Of a DNA stretch of 64,000 nt, positions 57,659 to 64,000 are shown piece after piece. Within the stretch, counting starts at the first letter, position 1; every line of letters starts with the position of its first letter. A program made the position numbers and the translations under genes. The notes beneath the pieces were generated by a model that saw only the letters and a program-made list of their open reading frames with translations, had not been told where the DNA came from and did no database searches. The DNA comes from Albifimbria verrucaria. Taxonomy: Eukaryota > Ascomycota > Sordariomycetes > Hypocreales > Stachybotryaceae. Location of the stretch: NCBI GenBank assembly GCA_020081605.1, contig JAHREC010000013.1, forward strand, positions 2,170,001-2,234,000. The letters run 5' to 3'.

Positions 57659-59708
57659 ATGTCTGGCGCCGTGTAAGTTGATGCCCCTCCTCGCCCTCTC
57701 CCTTCCCATTCCCTTTTCCCTCCCCTCGCTTCCTCGCCGTGCCACTACCCCACCACCCTGCTCCAAACTCTGCTGCCCTCGATGACCTCAATTTCGCGCA
57801 TCTCGACGCCAGCATCGTGAGTCTCTCTGGTGTTGAGCTTGCTGCGGTCTTGACCATGCTGGGCGCCTCCTTCGTGTTCTCCATGGGATAGTGCTTATCG
57901 TTCTTCCGTCGATGTAGCGCTCGTCTGGCGAACATTAAGCTTGGCGGCGCCCCTCCATCCCCTCCTCCTCCCTCACTTCAAGCTCTTCTCCTGCGCGCCC
58001 TGCGGAAAATGCTGACCGTGTGCCAAGCGCGGATCTGGGCCTCATCGGCCTTGCTGTCATGTAAGTTTCAAGCTCCTGACCTCTCCCTCCCCGGACGGGT
58101 ATTCCCCTGTCCTCCGCGGCTCGCCCGAGCTGACCGAGCTTCCTCCTTAGGGGACAGAACCTGATCCTCAACATGGCCGACCACGGCTTCACCATCTGCG
58201 CCTTCAACCGTACCGTTTCCAAGGTTGACCGATTCCTCGAGAACGAGGCCAAGGGCAAGTCCATTGTCGGCGCCCACTCCATCCAGGAGTTCGTCAGCAA
58301 GCTCAAGTCTCCCCGCCGTGTCATGCTCCTTGTCCAGGCTGGCAAGGCTGTCGATGACTGGATTGAGTCCCTCCTGCCTCTCCTCGAGAAGGGCGACATC
58401 ATCATCGATGGTGGTAACTCTCACTTCCCCGACTCCAACCGCCGCACCCAGTACCTCAACGAGAAGGGTATCCGCTTCGTCGGCTCCGGTGTCTCCGGTG
58501 GTGAGGAGGGTGCCCGCTACGGCCCCTCCATGATGCCCGGTGGTAACGAGGAGGCCTGGCCCCACATCAAGGACATCTTCCAGAGCATCGCCGCCAAGAG
58601 CGACGGTGAGGCCTGCTGCGAGTGGGTCGGTGACGAGGGTGCTGGCCACTACGTCAAGATGGTGCACAACGGTATTGAGTACGGTGACATGCAGCTCATC
58701 TGCGAGGTAAGCCTTTATCATTTCTCCTTTAAGCCGCCTTGTCAAGCAGCTCTCTGACCATTTTTCAGGCCTACGACATCATGAAGCGTGGCCTGGGCTT
58801 GTCCAGCAAGGAGATTGGCGATGTCTTCGCTGAGTGGAACAAGGGTGTCCTGGACTCTTTCCTGATTGAGATCACCCGCGACATCATGTACTTCGAGGAC
58901 GACGACAAGCAGCCCTCGTTGAGAAGATTCTCGACAAGGCTGGCCAGAAGGGTACCGGCAAGTGGACTGCCGTCAACGCCCTCGACCTTGGCATGCCCGT
59001 CACCCTCATTGCCGAGGCTGTCCTGGCTCGTTGCCTTTCTGGCATCAAGGACGAGCGTGCTGAGGCTTCCACCAAGCTCCGCTTCGTCAGCCGTGCTGAG
59101 AAGTTCACTGGTGACAAGGCCCAGTTCATCAAGGACCTTGAGCAGGCTCTCTACGCCTCCAAGATCATCTCCTACGCCCAGGGCTTCATGCTGATGCAGG
59201 AGGTAAGACCACACCCACCCCGTATCACTTCTGGCACGTTCCGCTCTTTACTGACTGTCGCAACTAGGCCGCCCGCGAGTACAAGTGGAAGCTGAACAAG
59301 CCCTCGATCGCCCTCATGTGGCGTGGTGGCTGCATCATCCGTTCCGTCTTCCTCAAGGACATTACCAACGCCTACCGCAACGAGCCTGACCTGAAGAACC
59401 TGCTCTTCGATGACTTCTTCAACAAGGCCATCCACGAGGCTCAGCCCGGCTGGAGAGACGTCGTCGCCAAGGCTGCTGCCCTTGGTATCCCAACTCCCGC
59501 TTTCTCCACTGCCCTGTCGTGGTTCGACGGCTACCGCACCAAGGACCTGCCCGCCAACCTGCTGCAGGCTCAGCGTGACTACTTCGGTGCTCACACCTTC
59601 CGCATCAAGCCTGAGCACGCCAGCGAGAAGTACCCCGAGGGCCAGGACATCCACGTCAACTGGACCGGCCGCGGTGGTAACGTTTCCGCCTCCACCTACC
59701 AGGCTTAA
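57659..59708 (+). CDS. GND1: 6-phosphogluconate dehydrogenase, decarboxylating
   Basis: Oxidises 6-phosphogluconate to ribulose-5-phosphate with NADPH, in the oxidative pentose phosphate pathway. Exon 1 encodes MSGAV and is joined by a 355-base intron (57673-58027) to [20 protein letters not shown], the NADP fold. Further marks: [20 protein letters not shown], the catalytic [58 protein letters not shown] and the C-terminal [18 protein letters not shown]. Other introns are 58061-58150, 58707-58768 and about 59203-59267. One missing C at about 58917-58919 breaks [20 protein letters not shown]. About 490 aa. The long first intron follows a CT-rich leader, as in highly expressed fungal genes. Confidence 0.96.
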
Positions 59709-60484
59709 GTGGCTGCTGAGACGTCTGGTGAGAGTTAAGAGTGAAAGTGGTGAGTATGGCAAGGCCCAAGGGGCTTTGGATTGCTCCGATGTTTGTGCTG
59801 AGCGTCAAAATATTGTGGCAATGGTACTTCCAGAAGGAGGGTGACTGGAGAGTACTCAGAAATGTCTATTACCGGCTAGTGAAACTAGTAATAAAATGAT
59901 TCACCCAAGTATGATTCAATTGTCGCTGCGAATAGAGCTCTTGTGCGTAGGTTGCCAATGTGTCTTGTGTAAAGATCACTATGCGGTCAGGGAAGAGGCA
60001 CCTCATTAAGGTGGTAGATTGAGAATAAGACAGGGACGGTACCTCGGCCAGCATAGAAAATCTCGTACAATCTTATGTAGTATGTAGCTCTGAAGTAGAA
60101 ATAGCTGTCTTGATTGAGATTGACTACATCTGGTGTACCTGCAGTTGGGAAAAATGACCCACAATTAATGCAGCGACGCCCTGTGATTGGGCGTAGATCC
60201 TCCCAGCCTCATTGGTGAAGCAAATTTGGGGAATCGCGTCGCGCAGCAGCTCGACAACTCCAACCATCAATTACCAAGGCGTCCTGAAGCGCATTCAATC
60301 GGCCCATCGACGACGCCTCCGCCCCAACGATCTACCAGGCCACGAAACATCCGCAGAGAAAAACCCAGGCACCTGAACCGACGCTGTCCTCTTTTCCCCA
60401 AGCGATTGGAGGCCAATTCCTCGAGGCGTCGGCTTCGTTGCGCTTTGAATACAGGCACGCACACCTTTGCGCAAAGCTGCCATC
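59709..60484. other. Gene-free stretch
   Basis: 776 bases with the 3' UTR of GND1 and the promoter of SSR4. A GGTACC site lies at about 60039. The open frames at 60187-60650 are chance overlaps. Confidence 0.5.
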
Positions 60485-62760
60485 ATGGCGCAACCGGACC
60501 CAAGTCACAGCGTCTCCCAGGACCTGGTATGTACCTTCAGACTCCGATGCTGTAGGCTGTGGACTCTGTGCTGACCGTTGTGTAGATACATCATGTCCAC
60601 CTGGTATCGTCCTTCCGATACCCATCAATGCCTCACCCGAACATCAATGAGATCGCTAAGTGGCTCATGAACGCACCCTAAGTCGCCCGGGATAGAGCAC
60701 CGTTCTTCTGGACATACCTCGATAAGCCTGCAGATGGAACTGTTCTCCTGACATGGCAACCGCTGCAAAGGTTGGGAACGACCTTCGCTACCGATGGCTT
60801 CGTTTGGTCCCCACAAGAACATCTCTACAAACATGATCTGGGCAACGGACTGGTACGATATCGAGCCCACTGCATGTTTCATTCTTTAGAAGTTACTGAC
60901 ATTGAATTCTAGATGTTAGAGATTTACTACCTCAAGTCTGGCTACACCAACAACGAACAGTTCGCCCTTCATGCTCGACGACGTTTCCGATTGGTCCCCG
61001 TTCCTGGTCACCCGAACCCTCCTCAGCCCGATGTGAGCTTGTTCATCGTTCATTATGGTCCATCCGAGCCAGCCGATCGGATTCCCTCCAACACAATCCC
61101 GTACACGGAGCAGACCAACGCCATTATGCAGCAGCGCCAGTTCCTTATGAGGGCCGGACAGATCCGTCGAAAGGAGTTCATGCTCTCGGATCGCGTCAAT
61201 TGGCCGTCTTTGCCTGAGCTCACCCGCCAGCAGATGGGACCACAAATGGTTCCTCGAGGCGTTCCTCAGCAGATGGCTTATCCTCCCCAGGTGACTCCCG
61301 GACCCCCGCCAAGCGAGCGCGACACGCACCCAACCAAGGTCAGCCAGTGCCCATGCCCGGCATGCCAGCTTTAGATGCGGCCTTCGACGATGATGAGGAT
61401 ACGTCAAGGGGAGATATGTTTGACCATCTGACTCCCGAGAGATGTCCTTGAGCCGTTACCAGCAGAACCACGAATGGATGGAGGAGATCCTATCGTCCCC
61501 TTACCGCATAAACCAGATCACGCCCCCGACCTTGGTATTGGACTCAAGGAGAGCTGGCCTCACTGACAGAAGGCATTTTCGTTGCCCAAGGAGGAGATGC
61601 CTTCAACAACATCCAAGACCAAGCTTACGTCGGACGCTTGGACCCTGGCAAGGCTGAGGAGTTCCGGAAGCGTGTCAACGAGCATGTTGAGTCCACCAAG
61701 GCCGAGATTGAAAAGATGAAGGCTGCACATGCCGAGGCCCTCGCTGCGGTCAAGCAGCAGTCGCTCATCAGCACCAAGGAAAAGGAACTGAGGAGTCTGG
61801 TTGAGGAAACTGGACCAGAAGTTTGGAGGGTGGATGGTCGCACCGACGGTAATGAGGAAGAAACAACAGGCCGACAGCCCGCCAAAACATCGCTTGATGA
61901 AGTGGTAAGCCAGGTTGAATCGGTGATTGGCCACAAGGTTGAGGCTAAGCCGACCGTCAACCGTATTCAAGATGGTGGCTACCAAGCTCCTGCTCCGGAG
62001 CCTGCACAACCCGCTCCCGGCTCTCAGATGTCCCGGCAGCCTTCTCATGCCGGCTCCCATAACAGTGGAGTCATGGTGGGTGAGTCGGATATTGATATGG
62101 GTGGCACGGCCGCTGGTCTTCTAGACCAGATGCATACGGGATTCTCGTCGACATCAACACCTGTAAACAACTTCCCTACGCCTCAGCCTAACATGTCTGC
62201 TGTCCAGTCGAACGTGGCAACACCCTCTCAGATGAACGTTCACTCACCAGCACCAGTACCGGCACAGGCTGCTCCATCCCAGCCCACGGGTGCTGATGTA
62301 TCAATGGGTGGCACTGACTCGACGTCAAATGAACAGACCACAACAGCTCCGGATCAAGGCACCGGTAGTGGTGATTGGGTCGTCGTACCTAAGAATGGCG
62401 AAGGCCCGGAAACCACTACTACTGGCTCAGCATCTGGTGCTCCTGTAAATGCAGGCGACGAGGGTCGCGACACACCCAAGCCCTCTGCACCAGCGAAGCC
62501 GATATCCGCGGCTGCTACCCCGCTGTTACCGACGGCGGATCTGCTACATTTGATCAGAACGACTTCAGCTCATTAGGCGATCTGGACACTGCTGGTGACG
62601 CCCTCGCTGGCTACGATGCCCCTGCCTTGGATGGTTCGGCAGGGAGCTTGGTGACGGGCTCGACTTGCAGATGGACATGGAGGACTCGGCGTTCGGAGAC
62701 GCGTTCCACGGCGTAGAGGCCACAAACACGCCCGGTGATGGCCAAAACCAGGATCTGTAG
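60485..62760 (+). CDS. SSR4: SWI/SNF and RSC chromatin-remodelling subunit Ssr4 (DUF1750)
   Basis: A fungus-specific remodeller subunit. It starts MAQPDPSHSVSQDL and, after an intron (about 60526-60584), continues IHHVHLVSSFRYPSMPHPNI, WTYLDKPADGTVLLTWQPLQ and FATDGFVWSPQEHLYKHDLG. A second intron (about 60856-60912) leads to MLEIYYLKSGYTNNEQFALH and ARRRFRLVPVPGHPNPPQPD. Then come a coiled region (KAEEFRKRVNEHVESTKAEI) and a long disordered Ser/Thr/Pro tail ending TNTPGDGQNQDL. Frame gaps near 61315, 61437, 61522, 61547, 62520 and 62640 are each cured by one base. An in-frame TAA at 60679-60681, inside a conserved block, is not explained by one deletion. About 690 aa if intact. Confidence 0.87.
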
Positions 62761-63281
62761 GAATGATGCAGGCAGGTGCCTTCTACGCGAAGTCGGGGAG
62801 CGAGCAGAAGATAAGATATTCGAGGAGCGGGGATCGAGCCTAGGTCACTAGAAATAGCGTCGCCGTTACGGCATGGGTATGGGTTTGGGAAGAGCTGGGG
62901 GCAAACTTCAACTCGGATTCGGGAGTGTTGGAGGGCAGTGAAGGCTTCGATGCTCAAGGAGCCGGAGAATGGCGTGTTATTTTACTTTTTGGAAGCTTCC
63001 TAAAAATTTGTAGGCATATTCCGATACATGTTTCTAGTCCCGATCCTAGTGTTAATCTGCGTGACAGGATTGTGTATTCTGGGATAGGGGAATAGAAAGG
63101 CGGGTTCAACTGAAATCTATTAATTCGGCATGGGCTAATGTGTCATAATGCAACCTCTAAGTAGATATGTCGTAGTCAAACTAAAACGGCCTCTGTAGGA
63201 GTCAACTTCGGTCGAGGCCGTCGTCTCTGTAGCGGATATTGCTATTCATCTGGCAATCCTATATTGGACTTGTCTCTCCAC
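62761..63281. other. Gene-free stretch, convergent 3' ends
   Basis: 521 bases between the stops of SSR4 and the importin gene. No gene seen. Confidence 0.5.
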
Positions 63282-64000
63282 TCATGGTTGTATCCCTCTA
63301 GCCATCTCTTGGTATTTGCCCAGCACGTCCTTGTCGACATTGACCGCCCACTGCTCCTGGAATGCCGCCTCGCCGCCCACGCGACCTACAATGTCCTGCA
63401 ATCTAGCCTGTACAAAGGCAAAGGCGTGGACCGAATGAACAGGGTCTTTGGATGTCATAGCGCGCTCGGCAATAGTCTTCGGGGTATCATATTCAGTAGG
63501 TTCCAACTCGCCCCAGATGAGCGAGTCGGTGCCGTTTGCGATGCCGTCCTGCAGCTCCGCGATGACGTTGGTCCACATGGTGAAATAGTCTTGAAGCTTG
63601 CCTAGGACAAGCTCCTGCATGGGTGATGGCAACTCAAGGAGCCTAGTAAGCCCGAGAAGATATAGCTTTTGTCGCTCGGGATGATCCATGCTGGAAAGAT
63701 GAGAGAACCATTCTGATGAAAGCCAGCCCCAGACCTGATTCACGTCGCCAAATGTGCTGAGCATTTGAGCAAACGCTGTTGGCTCAGCCAGTGCCAACCG
63801 CGCCAAAATGGCGAAGTAGTCACCCTCTGTTACTGTGTTGAGTTTACTGATTTTCCTGTTAGGTCCAGTTGTTTGATTTGCCTCCCATGCATCATGGAGA
63901 TTCTTCATAAGAGTATTCATGAAGCCCGTTTGCATCATATCTTCAATGATGACAGACACTCCACTGGGTCCCCAAGCTCGACTGCTGCACGAATAAGATA
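63282..64000 (-). CDS. KAP120: Importin-beta family protein, C-terminal part (Kap120/importin-11-like)
   Basis: The gene runs off the right edge of the window, so only about the last 240 residues are seen. The helical HEAT-like text (EGDYFAILARLALAEPTAFA, RQKLYLLGLTRLLELPSPMQ, FTMWTNVIAELQDGIANGTD) fits the C-terminus of Kap120/importin-11 nuclear import receptors, which carry ribosomal and assembly factors. The stop follows KYQEMARGIQP. One missing C near 63965-63967 links the edge segment (YLIRAAVELGDP) to SGVSVIIEDMMQTGFM. The exact family member is less certain than the karyopherin call. Confidence 0.8.
   Translation of the reverse strand, partial: SYSCSSRAWGPSGVSVIIEDMMQTGFMNTLMKNLHDAWEANQTTGPNRKISKLNTVTEGDYFAILARLALAEPTAFAQMLSTFGDVNQVWGWLSSEWFSHLSSMDHPERQKLYLLGLTRLLELPSPMQELVLGKLQDYFTMWTNVIAELQDGIANGTDSLIWGELEPTEYDTPKTIAERAMTSKDPVHSVHAFAFVQARLQDIVGRVGGEAAFQEQWAVNVDKDVLGKYQEMARGIQP

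Overview
This is nuclear DNA of a filamentous ascomycete. Most genes are split by short introns (about 50-100 bases, GTAAGT/GTATGT-type donors, CTAAC/CTGAC branch points, CAG/TAG acceptors). Genes lie on both strands with no operons. The proteins include fungus-specific families such as Ssr4, a Nbl1-type borealin and a CFEM-like cell-surface protein. The overall protein style suggests a Sordariomycete, perhaps Hypocreales; that is inference, because no rRNA or species marker is present.

Layout. 1-9 kb: arginine methyltransferase PRMT1, phosphoacetylglucosamine mutase AGM1 (chitin/UDP-GlcNAc pathway), the MUS81 nuclease and riboflavin synthase. 9.6-14.3 kb: three ribosome-related genes (Acl4, Gir2/RWD, Puf6). 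15-24 kb: a one-pass membrane protein, Rpb4, TRAPP subunit Trs23, proteasome subunit Rpn10, a borealin-type protein, Tma22/DENR and a small GPI-anchored Cys-rich protein. 25.8-34.6 kb: a large unassigned methyltransferase, prohibitin-2 and a PMC1-type calcium ATPase. 34.6-38 kb is gene-poor. 38-46.4 kb: an MFS sugar/quinate-type transporter, the NEDD8 homolog Rub1, elongin A, TFIIF beta and a HAD phosphatase. 46.7-64 kb: a small Cys-rich protein, a GH15 enzyme, a TPT-family nucleotide-sugar/triose-phosphate-type transporter, an RBM42-like RNA-binding protein, 6-phosphogluconate dehydrogenase, Ssr4 (SWI/SNF-RSC) and the C-terminus of an importin-beta (Kap120/importin-11 type).

The most pervasive oddity is that most long genes need one or more single-base additions, almost all in short homopolymers (usually C/G), to restore the family protein. 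No gene clearly needs a base removed. More than 40 sites of this kind are seen, so I read them as assembly/base-calling deletions rather than pseudogenes. Coordinates below span the whole gene from start to stop, including introns and these apparent breaks.

This is mostly a housekeeping region. I found no convincing new multi-gene system. The best unusual items are a start codon split by an intron in Trs23, two microexons in PRMT1, a GC-AG intron in the transporter, a possible 37-codon alternative extension of 6-phosphogluconate dehydrogenase, an in-frame stop in Ssr4, and an AT-rich island at 40.1-40.4 kb.
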